Assembly (NCBI GenBank): GCA_963697345.1
Contig: CAVONS010000008.1
Location: forward strand, 558,001 to 622,000
DNA from: Prado023 sp963697345
GTDB taxonomy: Bacteria; Actinomycetota; Actinomycetes; S36-B12; CAIYMF01
Direction of reading: 5' to 3'
DNA length: 64,000 nucleotides
Made by a program: the position numbers and the translations under genes. Position 1 is the first letter of the stretch. Each line of letters opens with the position of its first letter. The notes beneath the pieces were generated by a model that worked only from the letters and a program-made list of their open reading frames with translations, was not told where the DNA came from and ran no database searches. Shown here piece by piece: positions 9,747 through 19,125 of this stretch.

Positions 9747-9777
9747 GGACTCATCCGAACTACTGGGAGGCAGTGCC

Positions 9778-11214
9778 GTGCAGGAAGTCAAGCTTGAACC
9801 GCGATCCATCCAGGCCCTTGCGGCGGTCGTGCCCCAGGAGCGGATCGACCGGCTGGTCCAGGACGTCGCTCCGCGGATGGTGGAGCAGTTCGAGGGGCAC
9901 GGGATCATCAATGTGAACTCGACCGCCTCGGGTGGGGGCGTCGCGGAGATGCTCAACGTCCTGCTGCCCCTGACGCTCAGCGTGGGTGTGCCGAGCAGGT
10001 GGTTCGTGATTGAGGGCGACCCTGTGTTCTTCGCGCTCACGAAGCGGCTGCACCACCGGCTGCACGGCAGCAAGGGTGACGATGGGCGCCTGTCCGCTGC
10101 GGAGCAGGAGCTGATGGCCGCGGTGGTGGCCCGCAACGCCCCCGCCCTCCTCGAGCAGGTGACGCCAGGCGACGTCGTGATCCTGCACGACCCCCAGCCG
10201 GCACCACTGGCTGCGATGCTCGCCGAGCGCGGGATCCCCGTGGTGTGGCGCTGCCACGTCGGAATCGATCATGACAACGAGCACACTGAGGAGGCGTGGT
10301 CGTTCCTGCGGGGCTTCCTCGAGGGCAACGTTCAGACCTACGTCTTCACGCGTTCCTCGTACGCGCCGGACTGGGTCCCGCCGGAGCAGTTGCGCGTGAT
10401 CAAGCCCAGCATCGACCCGTTGGCGCCCAAGAACCAGGATCTGTCAGCCGACGATGTCCTGGGAGCGCTTGCCGGCGCTGGTGTCATCGAGGGCCCGGGG
10501 TTCGGATCGGCGTCCTTCACGCGCACCAACGGCTCGACCGCCCCGTTCACCATGAAGGCCGAGGTGACCCGTTCCGGCCAGCCGCCCCGCCCGGACGTGC
10601 CGCTGATCGTGCAGGTGTCCCGGTGGGATCCGCTCAAGGACATGGCCGGGGTCATGCGCGGGTTCGTGGAGCATGTCGCACCGGTCAGTGATGCCCACCT
10701 GGCCCTCGTCGGGCCGTCGACCGCCTCGGTCAGCGACGATCCCGAGGGTCAGATCGTGCTCGATGAGATCACCGAGGAGTGGCGCGCCCTGCCCCACGAC
10801 GTGCGTGACCGGGTGCACCTGGTGAGCCTGCCGATGGATGACCCAGAGCAGAACGGGGCCCTGGTCAACGCGATCCAGCGGCATGCGGCCATCGTGGTGC
10901 AGAAGAGCCTCGCTGAAGGGTTCGGGTTGACGGTGACCGAGGCGATGTTCAAGGGGCGCCCCGTGATCGCCTCGGCGGTGGGTGGCATCGTGGACCAGAT
11001 CGACGACCAGGTCTCCGGTCTGCTGATCCCGGACCCGCGGGATCTCGAGGCATTCGGACGGGCGGTCCTGCGGGTGCTGGGCGATCCGGAGTGGGCGGCG
11101 CGCCTCGGTGCGGCGGCGCGCCAGCGCACGATTGACGTGTTCCTTCCCGACACAAGCCTGGACCTCTGGAACGAGGCGGTCATGAGCGCTGTGGAGGCGG
11201 TGCGCGAGTCCTGA
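9778..11214 (+). CDS. GT4 glycosyltransferase, trehalose synthase (TreT)-like
   Basis: This 478-aa GT-B fold protein resembles TreT-type trehalose glycosyl-transferring synthases. The N-terminal domain has GIINVNSTASGGGVAEML and the acceptor-site segment VVWRCHVGIDHDNE. The C-terminal domain has LIVQVSRWDPLKDMAGVM and the GT4 EX7E motif in SLAEGFGLTVTEAM. TreT enzymes join a nucleotide-sugar glucose to glucose reversibly. Substrate assignment here is by family only. The start is GTG 9778, seven bases after GGGAGG. Confidence 0.82.
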   Translation: MQEVKLEPRSIQALAAVVPQERIDRLVQDVAPRMVEQFEGHGIINVNSTASGGGVAEMLNVLLPLTLSVGVPSRWFVIEGDPVFFALTKRLHHRLHGSKGDDGRLSAAEQELMAAVVARNAPALLEQVTPGDVVILHDPQPAPLAAMLAERGIPVVWRCHVGIDHDNEHTEEAWSFLRGFLEGNVQTYVFTRSSYAPDWVPPEQLRVIKPSIDPLAPKNQDLSADDVLGALAGAGVIEGPGFGSASFTRTNGSTAPFTMKAEVTRSGQPPRPDVPLIVQVSRWDPLKDMAGVMRGFVEHVAPVSDAHLALVGPSTASVSDDPEGQIVLDEITEEWRALPHDVRDRVHLVSLPMDDPEQNGALVNAIQRHAAIVVQKSLAEGFGLTVTEAMFKGRPVIASAVGGIVDQIDDQVSGLLIPDPRDLEAFGRAVLRVLGDPEWAARLGAAARQRTIDVFLPDTSLDLWNEAVMSAVEAVRES

Positions 11215-11314
11215 GCCAGTTCCGGGGGCACGCGGAGGCGGCGCGCATCGGCAGGCGATGATCTCGGCCGGGTCGCGGTGTGCGCATTGCCCAAGTGGCT
11301 GGGACAATCGCGGC

Positions 11315-12763
11315 ATGAATCGTGTGTGGAGGGGGCTCGCCGCGACGGTCGGCGCAGCAGTGTTGATGGCCGGGTGCACGGGGGACAGCGAGCCCACCGG
11401 CGGTGATGAGTCGCCCGGCGCCTCAACTGCACCCGTCGCCGAGCCGTCGGCTGTCCCGTTCACCGACTGCGGTGAGGCCTGCGAGGGCGAGATCGACGGG
11501 GCGAAGTACCGGATCCTGCTGCCCGATGAGTGGAACGGCACGCTGCTGCTCTACTCACACGGGTACCGCAACCCGGTGCCGGTCCCGCCGGACTACGAGT
11601 CCCCGACGTCTCGGGCGGAGCCCTCGCCCGGCTACAACGACGGTGGTGTCCCACTGGCGCGCGACCTGCTGAGCAAGGGCTACGCGCTGGCCGGTTCCGG
11701 ATGGGCAAGCAACGGCTGGGCCGTGGCCGACGGGGTGAAGGCGAACACAGATCTCTATGAGTTCTTCCGCGACGAGGTCGCTGAGCCGGAGCGTGTCTAC
11801 GCATGGGGCGACAGCCTGGGCGGGCTGGTCACGATGGAGACCACGGAGGCCAACCCGGAGTGGGTCAGCGGCGCGGCTCCGCTCTGCGGGGTCGTCGGGG
11901 GAGTCGTGCCCAACATGGACCTCGCGCTCGACGTCCAGTACGGCATTCGCGAGCTGATCGATCCCGGCTTCCAGCTGACTGGGTACGAGTCGGCCCGAGC
12001 TGCCGGATCGCAGTTCATCTCGGCTGCCCGGAAGGTGCTCGACGAGGCGGCCTCGCCGAAGGATCGGGCGAACGTGCTGGCCCTGGCCCTGCTGGCCGAT
12101 GCCCGCCTGCAGACCCGGTCCCAGGACGGCAGCACCGTGGACAGCCAGATCCAGGCGGCCGCGGAGGCGGCGCTGATCGCACTGCGGTTCGGCACGGTCG
12201 GCCGGTGGGAGATCGAGGAGCGCTTCGGGGGCAACATCTCGGACAACACCGACACCGACTACGCCGCCAGGTTCTCGCCCGAGGATGTTGCGCTGCTCGA
12301 CGAGGTGGGCGGCCCCGGAACAGCCAAGCGGATCATCGCGGCGCTCGAGGCGGGGGAGCGAGTCTCCTCCGATGCGGCGGCGGTCAAGGTCGCGCGCAAG
12401 CGTGGGGGTGAGCCGTCGGGCACGATCGAGGTCCCCACGATCACGCTGCACACGGCGGCCGACCCCCTGGTCGCGGTGCAGAACCAGTCGCTGTTGCGTG
12501 ATGCATCAGGGCCCACCGAGGACCTCGTCCAGCTCTTCACGGTGGCACCTGACTCCTACCCCGGGGACCCGGGTGCGCCGTACGGAGCAGGGCACTGCGA
12601 GTTCACCCCGGACTCCCGCGTCGGCATGATCGACCTGCTCGACGGCTGGGTCCGCGCAGGGCAGCCTCCCACGGAGGCGGCTGTGCGAGAGGCGTTCGGT
12701 GACGACTCCGGGTACGACCCCACGTTCGAGCCAGGGCCCTGGCCCGAACCAGCAGCTTCCTAG
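11315..12763 (+). CDS. secreted lipoprotein alpha/beta-hydrolase (copy 1)
   Basis: This 482-aa protein has a lipoprotein signal with lipobox LMAGC (Cys about residue 21), then a Ser/Thr/Pro linker and a hydrolase-like domain. The domain has WNGTLLLYSHGYRN, the nucleophile elbow WGDSLGGLV (Ser about 170), and a C-terminal AGHCEFT histidine motif. The fold is alpha/beta-hydrolase by these features; the substrate is unknown. Paired cysteines (DCGEACEG) suggest a disulfide. It is followed after 45 bp by a clear paralogue, pointing to local duplication. Confidence 0.8.
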   Translation: MNRVWRGLAATVGAAVLMAGCTGDSEPTGGDESPGASTAPVAEPSAVPFTDCGEACEGEIDGAKYRILLPDEWNGTLLLYSHGYRNPVPVPPDYESPTSRAEPSPGYNDGGVPLARDLLSKGYALAGSGWASNGWAVADGVKANTDLYEFFRDEVAEPERVYAWGDSLGGLVTMETTEANPEWVSGAAPLCGVVGGVVPNMDLALDVQYGIRELIDPGFQLTGYESARAAGSQFISAARKVLDEAASPKDRANVLALALLADARLQTRSQDGSTVDSQIQAAAEAALIALRFGTVGRWEIEERFGGNISDNTDTDYAARFSPEDVALLDEVGGPGTAKRIIAALEAGERVSSDAAAVKVARKRGGEPSGTIEVPTITLHTAADPLVAVQNQSLLRDASGPTEDLVQLFTVAPDSYPGDPGAPYGAGHCEFTPDSRVGMIDLLDGWVRAGQPPTEAAVREAFGDDSGYDPTFEPGPWPEPAAS

Positions 12764-12808
12764 CGCGCGCTGCCCACCGCATGGCTGGGCCTGTGCGAGG
12801 ATTCCGGC

Positions 12809-14353
12809 GTGCGTGCTTCCCGGATTGCGGTACCCCTTCTTGTGCTTGGCCTTGCCCTGACCGGGTGCACCGGACCGGATAGTGGCGACGTGGACCAGCC
12901 GCAGCCCAGCGACCTGTTCCCCACCGGCGATCCGTCGGACGACTCGACCGATGTCGCCTTCACCGCCTGCGATGACAGCGGGTACCCGTGCGAGGGGTTC
13001 GTGGACGGGACCCCGTACGCCATCAGGCTCCCCGAGACCTGGAACGGCACGTTGCTGATCTACAGCCATGGGCTGCGACCGGAGGTGGCGCTCACCGCGG
13101 ACGGCCCGGACTTCACGGCCGTTGCCGAGCCCGCGCCTGGCGTTGGCTCCGGAGTGGACGCTGTGGCTGATGAGCTGCTGAGCCAGGGCTATGCGCTGGC
13201 TGGGGCCGGTTCGCGCGTCGGGGGCTGGGAGCTCCAGGAGGCCGTGGACGCCATCAGCACGATGCGCGGGATCTTCGTCGAGAACGTCGGGGTCCCGAAC
13301 CGCATCTACACATGGGGGCAATCGCTGGGGGGCCTCGCGGCCCTGCAGTCGGCGCAGGCGAACGAGTGGATCTCCGGATCCGCGTCCCTGTGCGGGCTGC
13401 TCGGCGGGCTCAACCCGAACATGGATCTTGCCCTCGATGCGGCCTTCGGCGTGAAGGCGCTGCTCAGGCCCAACCTGCAGCTGACCGACTTCGACAGTGC
13501 CGAAGCTGCCCAGGAGGAGTACGCACGAGCGATGGCGGCCGTCGAGAAGGCGGCGGCGGACCCCACAGGCGCGGGCTTGGTGGACCTGCAGGTCATAGCC
13601 GCCGCCGCGGAGGTGCCCACCCAGACCCAGACCTCGCCGGGGACGACCCCTGACGAGCTGCGCGTGGCGCTGCTGGAGAACCTCGGACGGGTCCTGGCCA
13701 GGTCGATGGTCCAGCGCTACAGCGTCGAGCAGCAGCTCGGCGGGAATCCGAGCACCAACATCGGTGTGAACTACGGAGCTCGCATCACCACTGACGAGGC
13801 GGCGACGATCGATGGCAGTGCTGGGGCGCTGGCCACGCTGTCGCGGGTGCGCGAGATTGCCGCCCAACCAGCGGTGGAGGCCGACCCCGCCGCACGTGCG
13901 GCTGCCGACGCGCAGTTCCCCCAGCCCGGACCGCTGGTCAAGCCCACGGTGACGATGCACACCGAGTTCGACCCCGAGGCGATCGTGGCAAACGAGACCC
14001 TCTACGGGACGTGGGCCGCGCAGGCCAGCGGTGATGACATCCGATGGCTGAACATCAACGTCTCGACCCCGCCCGCGCCCAACGCTGGTGTGAGTGCGAC
14101 CGCAACAGGCGTGGGGCATTGCGCCTTCACGGGCCAGTCCATCGTGGGCGGCGTGCAGATCCTTGATGACTGGGCCCGGGAGGATCGCTTCCCCACGTGG
14201 GCGGGCAACGCCATCGCGTTCGGTCCCGGCAGCGGATTCGTCGGACCGACCCGCCTCCCGGCGTGGCCGCAGAGCCCGACGACGGTGGCCATGGCCAGTG
14301 TCGATCCCAGCGCCTCGGCATCAGCGGAGGACGGGCCGAGCCCCTCGCCCTGA
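12809..14353 (+). CDS. secreted lipoprotein alpha/beta-hydrolase (copy 2)
   Basis: This 514-aa protein is a paralogue of the preceding gene, with GTG start 12809. The signal peptide ends at lipobox LALTGC (Cys about 20). The same landmarks recur in order: WNGTLLIYSHGL, nucleophile elbow WGQSLGGLA, LCGLLGGLNPNMDLALDAAFG and GVGHCAFTG. The C-terminus carries an extra Ser/Pro-rich tail (SASAEDGPSPSP). The two copies differ enough to suggest an old duplication with possible substrate divergence. The substrate is unknown. Confidence 0.8.
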   Translation: MRASRIAVPLLVLGLALTGCTGPDSGDVDQPQPSDLFPTGDPSDDSTDVAFTACDDSGYPCEGFVDGTPYAIRLPETWNGTLLIYSHGLRPEVALTADGPDFTAVAEPAPGVGSGVDAVADELLSQGYALAGAGSRVGGWELQEAVDAISTMRGIFVENVGVPNRIYTWGQSLGGLAALQSAQANEWISGSASLCGLLGGLNPNMDLALDAAFGVKALLRPNLQLTDFDSAEAAQEEYARAMAAVEKAAADPTGAGLVDLQVIAAAAEVPTQTQTSPGTTPDELRVALLENLGRVLARSMVQRYSVEQQLGGNPSTNIGVNYGARITTDEAATIDGSAGALATLSRVREIAAQPAVEADPAARAAADAQFPQPGPLVKPTVTMHTEFDPEAIVANETLYGTWAAQASGDDIRWLNINVSTPPAPNAGVSATATGVGHCAFTGQSIVGGVQILDDWAREDRFPTWAGNAIAFGPGSGFVGPTRLPAWPQSPTTVAMASVDPSASASAEDGPSPSP

Positions 14354-14698
14354 GCAACGTGGGGCCGCGTCCAGGGCCGGATTGGTGACCAAGGTCCCGC
14401 GCTCGTGTGACTCGATCAAGGGGCCTGGGCCTGGATATCGGCACGAACAGGTCAAACGGGGCTACGGGAAACGGACGTATCCCACTATTTCGGTGGGTCT
14501 TTGGTCCCACGCAAAATGTCGGTTTCTGAGCTCGTTTGGCCCGACACGTGGGGTGCTGCCAAGTCGGTGTAGCGCAAACGGGTGAAGTGGCTCGTTCGGT
14601 ACCCCTTCGGGCATTCTGACCTGCTTGAATGACGCCCAGTGACGGTGTGTCCCCCCATATGGGTGACATCCCGCTCGTCGCGCTGATCAGGAGGATCA
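14354..14698 (+). other. intergenic region, no gene seen
   Basis: This 345-bp stretch has no plausible coding frame and looks less G+C-rich than its surroundings. It holds a weak CCCAC/GTGGG hairpin near 14480-14496 and the palindrome annotated at 14648-14668. A GGAGGA ribosome-binding site lies just before the ATG at 14699. It is presumably the promoter region of the two genes that follow. Confidence 0.6.
14648..14668. promoter_or_regulatory. 21-bp imperfect palindrome, candidate operator
   Basis: The site runs TGTC...CCCATATGGG...GACA, symmetric about 14658 at all but two positions, with the perfect core CCCATATGGG at 14654-14663. It ends 30 bp before the ATG at 14699, a usual place for a repressor or activator site. 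The cognate regulator is not identifiable here. Confidence 0.45.
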
Positions 14699-15247
14699 AT
14701 GAAGCGGACGCTGTTTGCCGGACTTGCACTTGCGATTGTTGCGTTCGCGGCGGTCTACATCGGGGATGCGCTGAGTCTTGGGTTGCCCAATCCGCTGCTG
14801 GGTGTGGCTGTGGGCGGCGTGCTCGCCCTGGCCCCCGGTGGGCAGAAACTGGGCCGGCTGGCCGGATTCCTGGTGGGCGTGCTGCTCGCGCTCGTCGGAT
14901 ACGGCATCAACGCCCAGTTCATGCCCTCCAGCAGCAGCGGGGTGGCTGTGACGGCAGTGCTCACGCTCCTGCTCGCGACTGGGGCTGCGGCTGTGTCCGT
15001 CGGACGTATGCCGCTGTGGTCGGTACTGCTGGGCGTGGGCGGATACGTCGGCGCCTACGACTATGTCTACAACGACAAGCCCTACGACTTCCTGAGCTCC
15101 TCAGTCATCACGTTGGGGACGTTCCTGGTGGTGTTCGGCCTCGGTTACCTGGCCGGTGCCCTGGTCGACATGCTGTTCCCGGAGGAATCCGACGAAACTG
15201 AAACCGAAGAAGCGAAGGAACCTGAGACCGTGGGGAGTGAGATCTGA
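14699..15247 (+). CDS. small multi-pass membrane protein, unknown function
   Basis: I do not recognise this 182-aa protein. It has about five or six hydrophobic helices: residues about 4-22, 30-43, 50-70, 80-97, 101-118 and a last one near 140-160. The C-terminal tail is acidic (EESDETETEEAKEPE) and likely cytoplasmic. It starts 6 bp after a GGAGGA site and its stop overlaps the start of the heptad-repeat gene by one base. The two are therefore one transcription unit and may form a membrane complex. Confidence 0.75.
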   Translation: MKRTLFAGLALAIVAFAAVYIGDALSLGLPNPLLGVAVGGVLALAPGGQKLGRLAGFLVGVLLALVGYGINAQFMPSSSSGVAVTAVLTLLLATGAAAVSVGRMPLWSVLLGVGGYVGAYDYVYNDKPYDFLSSSVITLGTFLVVFGLGYLAGALVDMLFPEESDETETEEAKEPETVGSEI

Positions 15248-17962
15248 TGGCGCGCAAGAACGTCATTCGTGCGCTGGCGGGAACTGCATGCGTCCTGCTC
15301 GTGGCTGGTGCCGCGGGTCCAGGGGCTGCTGCGGTGACCATGGAGGATTCTGGCGACGTACAGGCAACTGTGCGCAAGACAGTGCTGCAGACCGCGACTG
15401 CGACCGGCGAGGTCCTCACCAGTCGTATGTACACGCAGGTCTCGGCGGTCGGCAACGGCACCAAGACCGTGCTCGTGCCGGTGGGTGCCACCAGCAACCG
15501 CAACCTCAACGCGTTCGGCGCCTTCCCGATGGAGGGGGAGTCGATCCAGTTCGACCTCACCGTCGACGGCGGCGCTGAGGAGCGCACCCTGACCGACGCC
15601 GACATCAACCCGATGGAGGTCTCGGTCAAGGTCACCCTCGACGGCGTGGAGATTCAGCCCGAGGAGGTCGTGGGTGCCAGTGGTGTGCTGGATGTCCAGT
15701 ACACCGTGCGCAACACGACTGCTACCACCTCACCCATCACCTACGCAGACGTTGAGGGTACGGAGATCACCGAGGACCTCGAGACTGCTGAACCCTATGT
15801 CGGGGCGCTGGATGTCACCCTGCCGCAGGGCTTCAACGAGGTCACCGCTCCGGGCGCGACCATCGCCGGAAACGGTCAGAACCAGACCTCACTGGGCTTC
15901 AGCTTCGTGCTGTTCCCGCCGCTGGGCTCACCTGAGGTGACCGTGGGCTATCAGGCTCGCATCAGCGATGCCGTCATGCCGCCCGCCGACTTCTCGTTCC
16001 TGCCGATCGTGCCCTTCGACAACAGCACCATCGCGGGCACGACAGATGCCTACCGCGGTGGCGTGGCGACGGGTGCCTCGATCTTCGGCGCCGGCACCGA
16101 GATCGGCGAGAACCTGCTGAAGCTGCAGGACGGCGCCAGCCAGCTGGTGGCGGGCCTCGGCCAGTTGTCGGCGGGCGCGGTTCAGATTTCGGATGGGCTG
16201 GTCAACACGGCGGCCCCCGGTGCCGAGGCTCTAGCCGATGGCTCCGCCCAGGTGTCAGACGGTCTGAACCAGCTGAACAGCCAGATCCCGGCCCTCGCCG
16301 ACGGAACTGCCGCTCTGGACGCCGGCGCGAACCAGATCTCGGACGGGTTGAATGAGCTCGACAGCAACGTGCCCGCTCTCGCGGCGGGTGTGACCAGACT
16401 GGACAAGGGTGCCGGTGATCTGAACAGCGGTGCCGACCAACTGGCGGCTGGCATGGCCTCGCTCAACGATGGGCTCAAGTTGCTGTCCCAAGGCGTCGCG
16501 ACGCTGCCTGAGAACGCTGTAGTCAAGGGTGGCGTGGATCAGCTCCAGGGAGCCCTGCTGGTGTGCAGGCGGCCATGACCAAGACGACTACGCCCGTTGC
16601 CACGCCGAAGACACTCCGGCCACACCAATATCGAGTTCGGGCTTGACAACGAGGGCTGCGTCAAGTCGAATCCAACCAATCCCGCAATTCCAACGACTCA
16701 AGCAGGTCCTGCAGATCCTGGGCGCAGTGGCGACCCAACCAACACGCCAGAGCAGGGGCGACGGCCGCCCAGATCAAGGCATTGCTGGGACCACTGCCGG
16801 ATGGGACTCCCGGCCTGCCGCTCGGGGGGCGGTGTCCAGGCGCCAGCTCACAGCGTTCTGGCTGCACTGGATTGGGCGACCTGCAGCACGTCTCCGACCC
16901 AGACGCTGCCACGACTACGATCCGAATCCAACGGATCCATTGGATGGCATGTCGGCACCATCACACCGTGCTCAATGGACTCCAGCACTCAGACGGCTCG
17001 CTGACCACGGATGGCTCAGCGCTACAGCGATGAGTCGCCTGGTCGCCGGGATAGGCGCCCCGAATGACTTCCCGACGAAGTCCGGGACGCTGTATCTACG
17101 GACTTGAAGGCGATCCGGCACCGGCTCTGACAACCCGAACTGCGACCCGGAGAACCCCCAGGATCCGGCCAACCCCTGCGGAATCAAGCAGATTCAGGGC
17201 TTGGTCGTCCCAGGGCATCACCGATCTCGTATGCACGGGATCTCTGCAGCACTTGCTGCAGAGCATCTGGCACGGCGCCGGCTGCAAAGGGGTGCGATCC
17301 GACCAAGACGCTGACCTGCGCGTCAGCAGCCCTGACCGTGGGTGCTGCTGGTCTCGCTGATGGCACTCAGCTGCTCCTCGACGGCACCGGGCAGCTCAAT
17401 GCGCAGGTCCCGACTCTGGCGTCTGGCGTCAACCAACTCGCTGAGGGGGGTGAGACGCTGGCTGACGGTACCGGGGAGCTCAACTCCAAGGTGCCGGCCC
17501 TGGCTAGTGGCGTCGAGCAGTTGGATGATGGCGCCGCTCAGGTGGCCGAGGGCAATGCCGACCTGGCCGACGGACTCGGCGCCGCAGCTGACGGTTCCGA
17601 GCAACTTGTCGACGGTCTGACTCAGGCCGAGCCGGGCGGTGTCCAGATCGAGGAGGGCGCTGGCGACCTGAAGGAACAGGGCGCCGACGTTCTCGCGCAG
17701 ACGGGCAAGGACGCCCAGATCGACTTCGCCGCGGAACGTGGCACTGCTTGAGGCCTCCCAGCAGGCGGGTCTCGAAGGTGCGGGCATCCCGTTCGGCAAC
17801 GGCAACGGCACGGACGTGGTCACGACGGCGGCTGTGCAGATGCAGCTGGCCGGGATCGCTCCTGACACCGAGAACAACGCGCTGAAGTTCGGCCTCGGCG
17901 CGCTGCTCATCGCCGGAGCTGGCGGTGCGGCGTTCGCAGCAGCCAGGAAGGTCACCGCCTAG
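15247..17962 (+). CDS. exported heptad-repeat surface protein, multiply frameshifted
   Basis: A signal peptide (about residues 1-29) is followed by a beta-rich domain of about 250 residues. Then come X-X-X-Leu-X-X-Gly heptads (DGASQL, DGLNQL, DGTAAL, AGVTRL and others), as in the YhgE/Pip-like coiled surface proteins, and a C-terminal transmembrane helix (LKFGLGALLIAGAGGAAFAAA). Frame 1 breaks near 16553. Recognisable peptides then switch frames about ten times to 17338: EFGLDNEGCVKSNPTNP, QRLKQVLQILGAVATQ, ATAAQIKALLGPLPDGTPG, NPCGIKQIQGLV, QGITDLVCTGSLQHLLQ and CDPTKTLTCASAALTVG. Frame 1 heptads resume, and one more +1 shift near 17744 joins the tail. Local assembly error or pseudogenisation cannot be separated here. 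Confidence 0.7.
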
Positions 17963-18951
17963 TCGAAGCGGCTACATCGCTCGCACCATCTGCCCGGCAC
18001 CCGATGATCAGGGTGCCGGGCAGATGTCGTCCACGCAGTGGGCTCCAGCCGCCCCAGCTCTGCTCGTTCCACTCCGGCCACTCGGGCTCGACGATCGGTG
18101 TCGATCGAGAAGCCGGCGAGGCGCAGGGCGCTCACGTAGTCGCCGATCGTGCGGTGGAACTCGGCGTACACCGCCGGGCCGCCCGGTACGTCCACCTCGA
18201 CATAGGGAGAGCGATCGAAGTAGGAGCCTGAGGCAGACAGGCCTTCTGCGCCGGGCTCATCGGGGAACGCCCATCGGATCGGGTGAGTCGCGGAGAAGAC
18301 CCACCGCCCGCCGGGTCGCAGGACCCGAGCCACCTCCGCGAACAGCACGTCGAGGTCAGCGACGAACTGGACCGCACCGTAGGACGAGAAGGCCGCGTCG
18401 AACGCGTGGTCCCGGAAGGGGAGCGCCACCCCGGTCCCAGCGACAACCGGCACCGCGCCCCTGGCATGCCGAAGCTGGGCCGTGGCGATGTCGAGTCCCA
18501 CCGCATGGGCGCCCCGATCGGCCAGCCATCGCGAGCACTGGGCCGCACCACATCCCACTTCAAGCACGAGCTGCCCGCCCAGCAGGTCCACGGGCCCCAA
18601 CAACCCCGCCTCAGCCTCGTCCAGCCCCTCAGGCCCCCACACAAACCCAGCCCCCAAGGCCCCCAAGCCGTCTGCGTAGTCAGTTGCGCCCATTTCGTCG
18701 GCCGAATCGACCACGCGAACGCCCGCGCCGGCCAGGAACGCACCGTGCTCGGCCTGGTAGGCATCCGCCTCCGCCTCCCAGTAGGTACGCGAGGCGGCCC
18801 GATCGACCTCGGCGGCCTCGATGGCGCCGCGGCCCGGCGGACCCGCTCGACGGTCCAGTCGCCGGCAGCGTCCGGTGACGCTCGGCCTCGCCGGCGCATC
18901 GCTGCCCGGATTCGTGGGCGAATCATCCGATCGTGGAGGGCGGTGAACCAT
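17952..18951 (-). CDS. class I SAM-dependent methyltransferase (one frameshift near C-terminus)
   Basis: This Rossmann-fold methyltransferase has motif I LVLEVGCGAAQCSRWLADRG, GLDIATAQLRHA, DAAFSSYGAVQFV (motif IV region) and VLRPGGRWVFS. The substrate is unknown. Near 18096 the frame advances one base. In the corrected frame the C-terminus reads IVEPEWPEWNEQSWGGWSP and PGTLIIGCRAD, which is the conserved family ending, with TGA at 17952-17954. Uncorrected, the frame runs to a stop at 17959 with unrelated residues. The start is uncertain: ATG 18951 leaves an odd Arg/Pro-rich N-terminus of about 50 residues. It is convergent with, and overlaps, the preceding gene by 11 bp. Confidence 0.82.
17988..18025. 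terminator. perfect 15-bp hairpin inside methyltransferase 3' end
   Basis: The arms ATCTGCCCGGCACCC (17988-18002) and GGGTGCCGGGCAGAT (18011-18025) pair perfectly around an 8-nt loop. It lies 26 bp after the stop of the rightward heptad-repeat gene, where it would act as its terminator. On the other strand the same bases encode the end of the methyltransferase (PGTLIIGCRAD). There is no T-tract, as is common in actinobacteria. Confidence 0.75.
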
Positions 18952-19125
18952 GTGCGGTATCCTGTCAGGGCGTTACGGGCCTGTTGTGTCTCAGACCGAG
19001 CAGGCGCGCGCGTTCGATGTCGTCCCCACCGGTCACACCATCCACCGGCCAAGGATTCACGGCAGGTGAACAGTGGCCCGTGCACGTGACAACGACATCT
19101 ATCCAACCGGAGCAGAAACCACTCC

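Noticed and set aside
16579..17337. Insertion sequence inside the heptad-repeat gene
   Set aside because: There are no terminal inverted repeats or transposase motifs, and the interval contains peptides in family order across frames.
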